Assembly (NCBI GenBank): GCA_015680905.1
Contig: CM027381.1
Location: 71,971,501 to 72,035,500, forward strand
DNA: 64,000 bases
DNA from: Coptis chinensis
Taxonomy: Eukaryota > Streptophyta > Magnoliopsida > Ranunculales > Ranunculaceae
Reading direction: 5' to 3'
Below, piece after piece: positions 37,220-47,898 of this stretch. The notes beneath the pieces are model-generated. The model saw only the letters and a list, made by a program, of their open reading frames with translations. It was not told the origin of the DNA and made no database searches. Each line of letters opens with the position of its first letter. The stretch's first letter is position 1. Position numbers and translations under genes: made by a program.

Positions 37220-37650
37220 CCGTAAGTAAGCTTTGCAATGAGTAACACTTTGCGGCTAAACAAAACCGTTACCAAAAGAAAATTAACCGTTACAAATTTT
37301 ATAAATCAGTAACACAAAAAAAGCGTTACTAACTTTATAAAAGCGTTACTGATGTTAGAAAAGAGTAACACAAAAAAGTGTTACTAATTTTATAAAACCG
37401 TTACTAATGTTAGAAAAGAGTAACACAAAAAAAGCGTTACTAACTTTATAAAACTGTTACTGAATAGTAATACAATTGAGCAAAGAAAACCGTTAGCAAA
37501 TATTTTCAGTTACGGAAAAAACTGTTAGCAAAATAATGCTTTGTAACGCTTTTAAACCGTTACAAATATTTGTAACAGATTACCCACGCCCAAACTGTTA
37601 CGGATAAAAAGTGTTACAAATATTTTTTGTAACGGTTTTTGACTGTTAGT
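37220..37650. repeat. Right subterminal repeats of the CACTA-like element
   Basis: More than ten copies of GTTAC(T/A)-type words in both orientations. Examples are the AAAGCGTTACTAACTTTATA, AAAAGAGTAACAC and AACCGTTAC series. They echo the AGTAACG words at the left end. Confidence 0.7.
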
Positions 37651-37918
37651 AATAGCCTATTATGGTAGCGACCAGTCGCCACAACAACTACATCCACCGA
37701 TCTGCTGGGATTACCCAGAAAATCCAGATCGCTGTCTATTACAAAATTAACAAAGTATCGAACTGCCACTTCCGTGGAAACCAGTTCTCTGAACCAAAAT
37801 GGCGAACTGCTCAGGCAAGCCTGAAAACACAGCTCTATTGTTAACTCTCTTATAAGAAAGGAGAACGTAAACAACACTTCCAATTTCTTGCTGACAAAGA
37901 CAAAGAAAGATCACATCA

Positions 37919-38530
37919 TCAAATAGCAGTTATGACATGCTTATCTTCTGGTGCCGCGCTACTAGAAGTCGTGTGCCGGGTAGATCTCAGCATCACACGC
38001 ATTCCCTGCCCTTGTTCCTCACCTACAGTCGCTTTCTTCAGGGCGTCATACTTCCCGTCGGGCGTAGGTGACCTGAGCTTTGGTATCGCCTATACATTGC
38101 TTTCTTGGCGCCACCTCCCGACATTTTTAGCATAAGCAAATCCTACTGACTAATTCCCTTTCTAGCTTAGTCACATCAGTTACCAATACAGCATTCTCAG
38201 CAGTAACATTCTGGTACTTGGTAGTCATCACTTCCAGCTTCCTCTTGTCAGCCCCCCACGCAGCTCGCATACACCCTAGCTCGACGTGAGGGTTATCATT
38301 AGTCTCGGTGTTTTGTACAACATCTTTCAACTTATCATATCCTGCAAGAAACTGCACGAACGAAATCGCACTTGAAAGAGAGGAAAACAAATTGAAAATG
38401 GAAAGCTAACAGCAGCAGAAGCACTTACCTGAGGAACCATAGCTTGCGCTTTTGCGGAAGAAGAAAACAGGAAATGCCTTTTTGGTTGTCCCAAATTTGA
38501 TTTTGTATAAACCGCCCGTTCAGTTATCAA
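37919..38530 (-). pseudogene. Antisense ORF of the Tat element, spliced, decayed
   Basis: On the strand opposite to gag-pol, a frame starts MITERAVYTKSNLGQPKRHF at 38530. A 77-bp intron with CAG|GTAAGT donor and GTGCAG acceptor (38428-38352) joins VPQ to FLAGYDKL in frame. The next part is a coiled coil (KRKLEVMTTKYQNVTAENAV, TKLERELVS). A one-base shift near 38125 and one TAG at about 38095 separate it from a C-terminal piece (LRSPTPDGKYDALKKATVG, then a tail ending HVITAI) with TGA at 37919-37921. Antisense extra ORFs between integrase and the 3' LTR are a known feature of some Tat elements. Their role is not known to me. Confidence 0.65.
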
Positions 38531-38807
38531 GAAGTTATGATTACAGCCTATGCTCTAGCCCGCACACGTGTCCCAAGGACCTGTCTTTTCAGCAGTTCCA
38601 AATAACGCAGCGACACGTTTCTTCGCCAACTGCTACGATTCTGTCACGTGCCAATTGCAGAACCACTTCCCTTTCCCGCCAAATCATTATGCCACAGGAT
38701 TCAAAATTTGCGCCATCTCGGTCGCCTTCGTCCAAGTGGCGCTCATGCTTCACATGTTCTTCAATTTTTCTCTCAACAGATCGTTTCCCGTAACATAAAC
38801 AATCTAC

Positions 38808-38820
38808 TGAGAGGGGGCTG
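38808..38820 (+). promoter_or_regulatory. Polypurine tract
   Basis: ACTGAGAGGGGGCTG ends immediately before the 3' LTR start (TGTAGGGG at 38821). This is the expected place of the plus-strand primer. Confidence 0.75.
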
Positions 38821-39414
38821 TGTAGGGGAGTAATATCCTCATTAAGGATTATCACGCACGCGTGAAGCATAAGCAAACTTAGGACATCGACCTCCAAGAC
38901 CGACCTGTGAGCAGCTCCTTGTGAAAAACATCTGTAAAGCATAGGTGAACCGAAACATCGACCTCCAAGACCGATCGTGGCGACTCCTTTCATGTAGGTG
39001 GTATGAACTAAGGCGCCTCCGAAGACGAACACATGGCGGAGACGAGCGACTCAAATAAGGTCACCACCGGGGTAATCATTACCAAAATCTTACTTGTATT
39101 TCCCACCACGGAAAATAGGGACTACCGCACCGACTCCCAATCAAAGACACGACTTATACTAAAACCCCCAACACTCATTCACAATCTCCACCTTACATCG
39201 CAGTAGTAGCACACGTGCCTCTAGGATTGAAACTTCACAAGCCTATAAATACCACCTATTTGAACTACGTGAGGCCTGATTCCTCTGACCCATAAAAAAT
39301 CAAGAGAGGATACGTAGGCAGCTCGCTCATCAACGAACTCGGTCTCTCCAAAAAATCTCAACCCATTTCCTTCTTTTCTCGATCTGTAAAGCAAAACCAA
39401 AACACACCTTTACA
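38821..39414 (+). repeat. 3' LTR of the Tat element
   Basis: Matches 23328-23929 from TGTAGGGGAGTAATATCC to CACACCTTTACA. A diverged middle section (about 38925-39210) carries several small indels and substitutions, mostly at CAG/CTG positions of the 5' LTR. Confidence 0.92.
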
Positions 39415-40969
39415 AGGTTGTACCGATTTAATAGGTTTTAAAACTCGTTTTTTTTAATAAAACTTCGAAAAGTTTAATAGGTCTTACCAATTAAACTCGT
39501 GCATTTTAGACGCAAGTATACTTGCATATACTGAATAATTTAACACCTTTACCCACAAAGAATACTTTTAATATTTAACACCTGAAGGAAGACTGAGCTC
39601 TAAAACTAAGAAAACTATGCGGATACGCAGGGATCACCTCAATTCTCTAAGAAAAGACGGTTCAACAGTTGGTAAGTTCCATATGGCATAAAGAATTCCT
39701 GAATGGCTTGTATACCTAGTCAACCATGTTCCTAAACAAAAACAAAAGACACGCCATGGGGGGGGAGAGACAAAATCAAACTCCAATTTTCTTCCACAAA
39801 AATCGCAGATAACCGACGTAAATGAAAAAATCCATATACCTAAAGTACTCAGAGATAATAATCAATTTAGTCTGCTAGAAAGTCAACGGAACTGGTAATA
39901 GGAAGCCTAATATTACCATATACGAAATACAAGAAACAGAAACTAACATTTTGGTGAAGCAACTCAGAAAAAATGAATCACTGATTCACCAAAAAAGAAA
40001 TCAACTGTAGCTGGATGAAGAAAACAAATGCAGACTATAGTTTAAGCTTTAATCAATCGGGTATCTCTCTTTTTTAACAGAAAACAAGCACTCTCAAGTT
40101 TCATAGGGATAATAAGGGGGAGGGGGGTAACGGCCCAACTAGACAAAGTAACCTGATGTAAACTATTAAAATTTTGATTTGTCAAGAAACATGGAACGAA
40201 GTAATGAATGGGTCTAAAGGATTGGTCACGCCGATAGGCAGATGGCTACATCAACTACAACTCTAGAACAACACCTTATCTACATAACTCAATTGCTTTC
40301 AAGTTTCAATCCTCCATACCTATTTGCTCCAAACAAATCTTTTGAGAAATGATATACCCAAGCATCTGCAATTGCAGTTCTTGTCCTGTTTCATCAGCCA
40401 GTTCTTCTTTTTAGAGAGCATAAACAACTATGATAGGCATCAAAAGAACTGATGAAATAAATTGTGTACTATTCTATAAGGTGATTAACATATGTGGTAG
40501 GAAAAAAAAACACATGCTTAAAAACACTTTTAAAACAACAATGCAGGAGTAATGGTCAGTCGTCTAATGGTGACTATACAGGTGACTATACATATATGTA
40601 GTTTCTCAGACTAACATAACAATTTAGCCATGAAAATGAGCTGTGTCAAGGAGTACTACTACTCTAGAAATGGTCATTAACGCATTCCACGCAAATGTAG
40701 TAGTAAAACTACATTTTCTATATTTTTCATCACATGCCACTATATTTTCTATCAACACGCAACATATTCATGAATAAGGACAGCAAAGACATTGAATAAT
40801 AACAAAGCAAACAATATAACAAACAACATTCTTCATTAACAAATCAAAGGAAAAACAACGTTCAGCTGCGATATATATATACACATGAATTATATACATT
40901 GAAACCAATTATTTAGAATCTATAATAATTCCCACTACTACTTCTCTATCCATAGTCATTTCGACAAAT
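39415..40969. other. Non-coding DNA between the Tat element and the glycine-rich gene
   Basis: No coding region is visible on either strand. The last 100 bases or so probably form the 3' untranslated region of the minus-strand gene that ends at 40970. A G8 run lies at about 39759. Confidence 0.5.
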
Positions 40970-41500
40970 TTAGTAAATTGAAACCAATCTCAATGGTCCC
41001 TTTTCCCTAGCTGAATCAACAAACTCCCCATCAGCAGCAAATAAAATTCGACAAATTTTCTTCAATGCAAAATGCAAACAATTAGACATAACAATCCAAC
41101 AAATCACTTCATAAACAAAATCAAAAGCCGGATCAGAAAATTCCCATTCTGACCCACCACATCCATCATAATTCCATCCCTTACCCCCACTCCCTCCTCC
41201 CCCACCACCACCACCAAATAACCCATCACCCCCACTACTACCCCCATCTCCATAAAACCCATCTTCTAAATCATCATCGTTGCCACCTGTTAATGATCTT
41301 CTTCTAGTACGCCTCTTGTTTTTAAGAAATGTTCTAGGAACGTTCCGTGTTGTCGGTCGGGCGACCGGTGGGGCCATTGAGTCAGTGGGTGAAAATAACG
41401 CGGATATTGAAAATTTTGCGGTGGTGGTTGTGAGATTGGAAAAGGCTATAACATGTGTTGTGGGAAATGAAAAGGTGTCTGGGATTGTGAAGATGTCCAT
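40970..41500 (-). CDS. Glycine-rich, probably plastid-targeted protein with hydrophobic C-terminal segment
   Basis: An intact 176-residue frame. I chose the ATG at 41500 (MDIFTIPDTF) over an in-frame ATG at 41596, because what follows is rich in Ser/Thr and lacks acids, like a chloroplast transit peptide. After that come a basic stretch (FLKNKRRTRRRSLTG), an acidic patch (NDDDLEDGFYGDGG), a Gly run (LFGGGGGGGGSGGKGW) and a conserved-looking C-terminus (FDFVYEVICWIVMSNCLHFA) that could be one membrane helix. It has no frame breaks, no intron and no transposon context. Gene organisation like this is common for small nuclear-encoded plastid proteins of unknown function. I do not recognise a named family. 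Confidence 0.7.
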   Translation of the reverse strand: MDIFTIPDTFSFPTTHVIAFSNLTTTTAKFSISALFSPTDSMAPPVARPTTRNVPRTFLKNKRRTRRRSLTGGNDDDLEDGFYGDGGSSGGDGLFGGGGGGGGSGGKGWNYDGCGGSEWEFSDPAFDFVYEVICWIVMSNCLHFALKKICRILFAADGEFVDSAREKGPLRLVSIY

Positions 41501-42298
41501 TTTGATTGGGAGATTTTTGAGATGAGAGATGTATTTTTTAATAGGCGGGAAGAAAATGGGGACTCGAAAACTATGAGTCCGGGCAAGAGAAAGCAAAGTC
41601 TAACAAGGACGCTGCTACTTTTCGTCCGATTTTCGCGCAAAATTTTGTTGGGCTTTGGTTTTTTAGTAATTTAGTATATGTTGGGCTTGGACCTTACGTG
41701 TATATATTTAGCTAACAACATTGGAACTGGTACAATTTTATAAGCTTCATTTAATTTCATTTCACACGTGATCACAATCCTATTAGGTATGATCATAACC
41801 TGATGAAAATTCGGAATGATACAAATCGATTCTTTAGGAGCAAACCAAATTGAGAAGAGTCCGGAGGTTAAAATAGATCTAGTTTACAACATCTCCAATT
41901 TCATAACCCCGTGTCATAAAGTAGAACGAAACAAATAAAAACCACAAGGGTGAAAGTAAATCGACTCTCATTTAGTTCTCTTCTTCATATTCTACATGTT
42001 TTTTTAAGAATACAAATTATCTCAACATGGATTTATCAATATTCCAAATCAGAAACACAACTCATATTGTTTAGTCTTCCATTTTTGTTTTATTTTCTTG
42101 TCGTCTTAGTGGTTTCTTAAATTTGCAAAGAAAACCCAAATTTTCACATAGAACGAATGATTTGTTTGTTTTGAAATATTTCAAAGTTCAAACTAGATAT
42201 CAGTAGACGAAACTGTTAAATTTGTTAAACAAAAATTGCTAAGTTATTATGTTATTTGCTATAAATTACATCCGGAATGACTCTCAAGGACAAAACGG
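41501..42298. other. Upstream region of the glycine-rich gene and non-coding DNA
   Basis: The promoter of the minus-strand gene must lie here. No single TATA box stands out. No other gene is visible. Confidence 0.4.
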
Positions 42299-43136
42299 TT
42301 GAAAAAGTAACTATTAATCCCATTTTTTTTTAATTACTTATAAAGACCAGATAGATGAAATGTCAAATATATTTTTGACGCGAAATAAAAAATGGCTCGG
42401 GTAGATAAAATGTCAAGTATACTCCGGACGCAAAATAATAAACAAGTCCGGCCCAACTGAAACGACCCGGTGTATATAGTATGAACAATGATGTATGATC
42501 AGTATGATTTTTTATATCTCAACATAATGTATGATCAGTAAGAACACCTATCTAGGGTATGAATAATCATACATCAACACTGTTTATACCTCAAACATGA
42601 GCTATCTATTTGGGGTATATATGAACAATCATTGTTCATACCTTAACATAAGCTATAAACAATCACTGTTCGTATGAACAATTATTATTCATACTTCAAC
42701 ATGAGCTATGCACAATCACTGTTCACACCTTAACATGAGGTATGTACAATCATTGTTCATACCTCAACATATATAATGTATGATTAGTAAGAACACCTAT
42801 TAGAGTATGAACAACCATTGTTCATACAACAACATAGTGTATGAGGTATAATCACCTATATGGGTACGAATAATCACCAAATTTCTCTTCTTTATAAACA
42901 TAACACAAAGGGGTGAAACTGGTATTTAAAAAAATAAAATTTTATATGCTTTATATCTATAATAACACGAAAGGATAAAACTGGTATTTAAAAAAAAAGT
43001 TAAAAGGCCGGACCAACTTATTTTATCCTTGAAGGTTACTAAAATTGAAATTATGGGTTCGTGGGTTACTTAATGTTGGAATTTGTCCATGTGAGTTACT
43101 TAAAAAAAACAGTGTCCTCTAGAGTTACTTTTTCCC
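42299..43136. mobile_element. Possible small TIR element
   Basis: TTGAAAAAGTAACT at 42299 and the complement AGTTACTTTTTCCC at 43123-43136 form inverted ends, each followed inward by a T8 tract (A8 on the right) and a further GTTACT/AGTAAC word. No coding sequence is present, and I could not identify a target duplication. The interior carries the repeat region at 42470-42880. Confidence 0.4.
42470..42880. repeat. Degenerate repeats of a TATGAACAATGATTG-type word
   Basis: About ten copies of GTATGAACAAT or its complement ATTGTTCATAC alternate with CTCAACATGAGCTATG-like words at 40-50 bp intervals. Because both orientations occur, the region could fold into many hairpins. Confidence 0.6.
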
Positions 43137-43396
43137 GAAATTGGTCATTTGGACTATTTTCTTGCAATTACATAATTGTTTATCAATCTAACATAATAGA
43201 GAAGACTGATCTCGAAGAATTTAAGTGTTAAGTAGTAGTCCTTATTGAAACTTCCAAAGTTAATTTATGGTTTAGATCTACTTTAATGTCTCGAGATATG
43301 TATACAAATAATTTAGGACTCCAAAATCTGAGGGATTCCAAATGAAATAAAACAATCAGAGTTTAAATAGGATACAAATTCATAATTCAATATCAA

Positions 43397-43828
43397 TCAA
43401 TATATTAATATTAAAGCTCCCACAATGGGCATTTTTCTAGTTCTCTTAAAATTTTACGTCATCAATTCTTATTAAAACGGGAATTACTCTCCTATTGAAA
43501 AGAGAAATTCTAACACTTCTAATTAAAACGAGAATCCTTCTCCTATTATAATGGAAATTCATTTCCTATTGAAAAAGAAAAATCTATTACTTATAAGAAT
43601 CATTATTCTATTGAAAACATGAATCACACTTCTTAATTAAAATGGGATCACTCCCCAAATTAAAAAATGGGTTTTAAAAACTTAATTAAAACAATTTGTT
43701 AGGAAATTAAAATGGGTTAGCGACGAAAACATGAATCATGATTTGTTATAAAATTTCTATATGTATAGTTATGATTGTTGAGCAAGTTTTTAAAAAAGTC
43801 AGTGGGTATGTACGGGTCTACTTTCTAG
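43397..43828 (+). mobile_element. Small non-autonomous Helitron
   Basis: The 5' end TCAATATATTAATATTAAAG followed by CTCCCACAATGGGCATTTTT is of the usual plant Helitron type. The 3' end has a GTGGGTATGTACGGGTCTAC stem-like stretch and finishes CTAG at 43825-43828, followed by T. The base before the start is A, as expected for A|T insertion. The interior is a loose repeat of TTAAAACGGGAAT and CTCCTATTGAAAA words. No gene is carried. Confidence 0.6.
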
Positions 43829-44049
43829 TATAGTTATACCACACTATAACACTGGTGCAATTGTGCAAAAGTTCTTCCACTCTTTACTAAAAAAAATGGT
43901 TCTTCCACTGAAGAGAATTACATGATGAGGTTACCACCCTATGCAGGTCACATCCAACATTATCCCTGCTGATCAAGAAATAATTTAACTTCCCCCAAAC
44001 CCTTATGCTTTATGAGGAAATGAAGTGGTGTGATAAATCACGAGCTTGT

Positions 44050-47000
44050 TTCTTGTAGTGTGGTGGACCAATTAATGGACTAAGTTTTTTCACTTGTCAG
44101 CTCTTGACAGGAAACGCCAAAATGGAATTTATTGCATAAAAAATGAGACTGGGGATTGGTTATATAAGCAGTCAGACATTGGCAACCATATTGTGAGTTT
44201 CTTTAAAGATTTTTTATTATCAACTGCTCAAGTCGTTCCACTGCACCGACTTTCCTTGAGATTAAACCGCTCATCACTCAGGCTGACAATGAGCTCTTAA
44301 CTAAGCCAATTTCAATGGAGGAAATACATGGTGCACTATTTGATATGGGTCCTCATAAAAGCACTTGGTCTCGACGGTTTCACCTCCCTTTTCTTTAAGA
44401 AGCTAAGTGTTGGAGTTTTGTGAAAGATGACCTTTATCGAATGGTGTCGCAGTTAGTTCTTTCAAACAGGGCACTTTCTCCGTCAGTTGAACCACACTCA
44501 TATCACATTGGTCCCTAAAATCCCTAACCCAACATCAGTTAAAGACTATTGCCCAATCAATCAACCTATGCAACACCGTTTATAGAGTCATTTCCAAGGT
44601 TTTAGTGAATCGCTTAAAACCTTTACTTGACAATGTCATCTCCCCTCACCATAAGGCAATTGTGAAAAGAAGACAAATATCTAATAACTTTATCTTGGTC
44701 CATGAGATCTTGCATTTCTTCAAGAAGAAAAAAAGAATCTCGAGTTGTTGTGCTGCCAAATTGGATATGAACAAAGCATTTGATTAGATTGAATGGAACT
44801 TTATCACCAGATCTTTACGGAGCTTGGGTTTCTACCAAACTTGGTGTGATTGGATCTATTTTTGTATGAATTCGGCCTGATAAGGGGAGATCATTCTCTC
44901 CTTGAATTAGAGCGCAACTTGTGACAACCATTGAAATAGAGATGTGTATTAGCTTGAGGTTCCCATGTGGCTCATAAAAGTAAAAGAGTCTGATGAGGCA
45001 TCTACAATTATAAGTAAAATTAAAAGAGAAAATACTAGACGTACTAATTCTTCTCTCCGTCTCTTCTTCCTTTATGAGTTTCTGGAACTCCTATAGTTCT
45101 ACCTCCATCTTTTCTCCACTACTTTGGCAACTCCTATCTCCATCTTTCTCTCTTATTCTACGTCTTTCGCCATGGTCTATGTAAATCTTTGTCGTTGGTC
45201 GCAAAATCTCAATCGCATATAACGAAAGACGAAGTCGACTTAAAATGCAATACCATATATACAACTATTACTCCCATCACACATGCAAAAAGAATCACTA
45301 CAAAAATATTGATATTGATCAAGGTACAAATTAAATACCATCATCCCCACCGCTTTAATTTCCTTCTTCATAGAGCCAAACAAATTGGATCTAGACCATT
45401 TGTTTGCATGTAAGTATACCATATAAACAAAAAATTATGGATTTCGGATTGTTGATAAAATATCAGTTGCCAAAGCCAAAGATGTGAATGACGAAACTAA
45501 AAGAGAGAACTTGGGGGGGGGGGGGACATAAGTTTTTCCCTTCATTTTATGGGTTGGCCCACTCTATTTTTTGGGTTTGTCTCATCAGATTTTTTTGTCC
45601 TTTTGGACGGTTATAAAGCGACCGTGAGCTCTAATTCAAGGAGAGAATCTCTCCTTGTAAGTTGCCTTTTTGTATTTCCTCAGCTTCCTTCTCAGTTAAA
45701 GTAAACGGTAGCCCTCATGGTTTCTTTAAGCCTTCGAGGGGTATTCGGTAGGGAGACCCTTTCTCTCCAACTTTATTTATTATATGCACTGTGCTACTAT
45801 CCATGAGCCTCTTGCTTCTTGAAGAGAAAAAAAAAAATTATTTAACTTTTTGCAGATGACTCATTTGTGTTCTTTAGAGCTAATCTCTCTGAGGTAGGCC
45901 ATGTGAAGGACTTACTGGACTTATATTGCGCTTTTTCAGGGCAATCTATCAATCACCAAAAATCTTCTCTCATCTTTAGCCATAACCTATCTAGAAGTAC
46001 AAAGAAACTCATTAGTGATGTCTTATATATCTCTGTTTCTGCTAAAGAAAGTAAGTATCTTGGCATTCCTACTAATCCTGTTAAGCCTTCCAAATTATCA
46101 TTCGATCACGTAATTGATAGAGTGTCATCTAAAATTCAAGACTGGCATAGCAAGTGTCTTTCACAAGCGGGCAAACTCATACTCATCAAGAATGTCTCAT
46201 CTGCCATTCTAACTTATTCCATGCCAACTTTTCTGCTGTCAAATGACCTGTGCAATTGGGACAAACTCAATAGAAAGTTCTTATGGCAGTCTGATCCCGA
46301 AAAAAATTGTAATCTTCATTTGATCAATTGGAACACAATATGCTCTAAGAAGAGCATTGGAGGCTTGGGAACTCGAAATATGAGACTCCACAATATTGCT
46401 TTACTCTCCAAAATATGGTAAAACACAAATATTTTCCCAATGAACCGTTCTTGAGAGTTGCATCCAAATTTTGGCGAAATTTGGTTACTATTCGAGATGA
46501 GGTTCAGAGACTCATATGTTAGCAAATTAGGTCGGGGCACAATATACTCTTATCTGGGATAAAAATTGGATCCCATCACTTCATCACAAAAGACCTATGG
46601 GACCTAATCCTAATAGGCTCGATATTCTATATGTTTATGATCTCATCAACGAAAACTTATCATGGGACAAAACTCTTCTTCGACGCACTTTCTTACCTCA
46701 TGAAGTACAAGTTATACTAACAATTAAATTGCCTTGCAATAGTTTAGGTTGTCATGACAAACTTATATGGCTCTCTGAGAGAAATGAGAAGTTCTCGGTT
46801 AAAGCAACTTATAATGGCCTCTCCTCCAGTCTTACTCCGACTAATAATTCATTTATGTGTGCAACCCCCTTAGAAGCACATTTGGAAGATCGGTGCACCA
46901 CATCGTATGAAGTTATTCCTTTGGAAAGTAATGCACAATTGAATTCCAGTAAAAGAGTTCCTCTCTATTCGGAACATTATTGCGAACAATATCTGCCCAT

Positions 47001-47826
47001 GGTGCAAGAGACACCCTGAAATTGTAGCTCATGCCTTACTCACTTGTCCCTTTATAAGTGGAGTTTGGTTCGCATCTTCTTTTATTTGGAGACTTGAATT
47101 TTGGTAGCATGACATTTCTATCTCTAGGATAGTGAGAAAATTGAAGAACTTGTCGCCGTTAAAGTCTGTTTTTATCTCTCTCGTTACATTTTTTTTTGCC
47201 CTTATCACTTACTTTATTTGGTTGAGTAAGACTTGCTTTATATTCAAAGGGAAAGATGAAATTTTACTTGTCATACTTGCACAAGCCAGAAGCTCTAATA
47301 CCACACTGGATAGAACTCCTACTCCATTGGGAGCCTTAATTACAGAATTGTCTTCCAAGCTTCACTATCTCTTGAACAATTGTTGATTTTGTCTGATGCG
47401 TCATTCTACTCAAATGGACATGACGCTGGTTTGGGTTTCATTGCATGGGCATCTCATGATAGTACCCCTTTTGTTGGATGTGACAAGGTTAAGGTGTTTG
47501 AAGTTGAGGAAGCCGAAGCCTTAGCTTTGTTCCATGGTTTACAAGCATCTTTATTTGTCCGAGGTGTCAAGATCGCGAATGTTGTGGCAGCCTCTGAATG
47601 TTTATCACTAATAAATGCACCATCTGGAAACTTTGATGACTTGTCTTGGATGAACAACATCCTGGTTCATGACATCCTCCAACTAGCAGAGTCTTTCTCT
47701 CCGGTTGTTTTTTTTATATCCTTCACTTTTGTAATACTGCTTCTCATCATCTCGCTTCTTGAGGCTTTTTGTTTGGTCGTAACTATTGGAAGGAAGATGT
47801 ATCGCCTATCTCCAAGGCCATATTAG
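44050..47826 (+). pseudogene. LINE reverse transcriptase / zf-RVT / RNase H, decayed
   Basis: RT signatures in order: TLVPKIPNPTSVKDY-like, NRLKPLLDNVISPHHKAIVK, CCAAKLDMNKAFD (first Asp block), then the nested insertion. After it come [14 protein letters not shown] and FADDSFVFFRAN (the F-ADD catalytic box), then HQKSSLIFSHNLSRSTKKLI and the thumb (SKYLGIPTNPVKPSKLSFDH). A zinc-finger-like RVT region (about 46850-47080) and a plant-type RNase H follow (LILSDASFYSNGHDAGLGFI at 47380 on, where the first Asp is present). Several frameshifts and stops break it. Confidence 0.8.
44868..45666. mobile_element. DNA element (MULE-MITE type) nested in the LINE
   Basis: TTTTTGTAT occurs at 44859-44867 and again at 45667-45675, a 9-bp duplication as made by Mutator-type transposases. 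Inverted arms lie just inside: CTCTCCTTGAATTAGAGC at about 44895-44912 against GCTCTAATTCAAGGAGAG at about 45629-45646, extended outward by GGGGAGAT/ATCTCTCC. The LINE reading frame (YFCMNSA ... [10 protein letters not shown]) resumes on the far side. A G13 run lies at about 45512. It has no gene of its own. Confidence 0.7.
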
Positions 47827-47898
47827 CGAATGATTGTACTCTCTTATTTTCTGGTTATTAATAAAATTATCTTTGCCAAAAAAAAAAAAAAAAAAAAA

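Larger units (their letters stand above)
31093..37670. mobile_element. CACTA-like element carrying captured gene fragments (Pack-CACTA type)
   Basis: The left end reads TACTACACCAAAAGGG (C to T at the first base of CACTA). The right end is GCCTATTATGGTAGCG, whose complement is CGCTACCATAATAGGC. Both ends are packed with subterminal repeats: AGTAACG/CGTTACTAA words at 31110-31205 and many at 37220-37640. Such clusters bind the CACTA transposase. No CACTA transposase gene is visible. The ACCAGT flanks (31087-31092 and 37671-37676) suggest a duplication, though CACTA elements usually make 3 bp. Inside are pieces of at least three unrelated genes: CCCH zinc finger, LRR and PPR. Confidence 0.65.
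23328..39414 (+). mobile_element. Ty3/gypsy LTR retrotransposon, Tat lineage, interrupted by a CACTA-like element
   Basis: Two LTRs of about 600 bp (23328-23929 and 38821-39414) bound the element. The flanks are AGGTC (23323-23327) and AGGTT (39415-39419), a near-perfect 5-bp duplication. A primer-binding site follows the 5' LTR and a polypurine tract precedes the 3' LTR. The coding order is gag, protease, RT, RNase H, a second RNase H, integrase. Two RNase H domains mark the Tat lineage. Stops and frameshifts break gag and pol, so the copy cannot move by itself. After removing the nested 6.6-kb insertion (31093-37670) the element is about 9.5 kb. Confidence 0.92.
43992..47898 (+). mobile_element. 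5'-truncated LINE retrotransposon
   Basis: Begins inside the linker before RT (FFHLSALDRKRQNGIYCIKN) and lacks the endonuclease. It ends ATAAAATTATCTTTGCC plus an A21 tail (47878-47898). AACTT is found at 43987-43991 and again at 47897-47901, a short target duplication. A related sequence at 60.7-60.8 kb has the same flanks with no LINE between them. A 0.8-kb DNA element (44868-45666) sits inside it. Confidence 0.85.
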
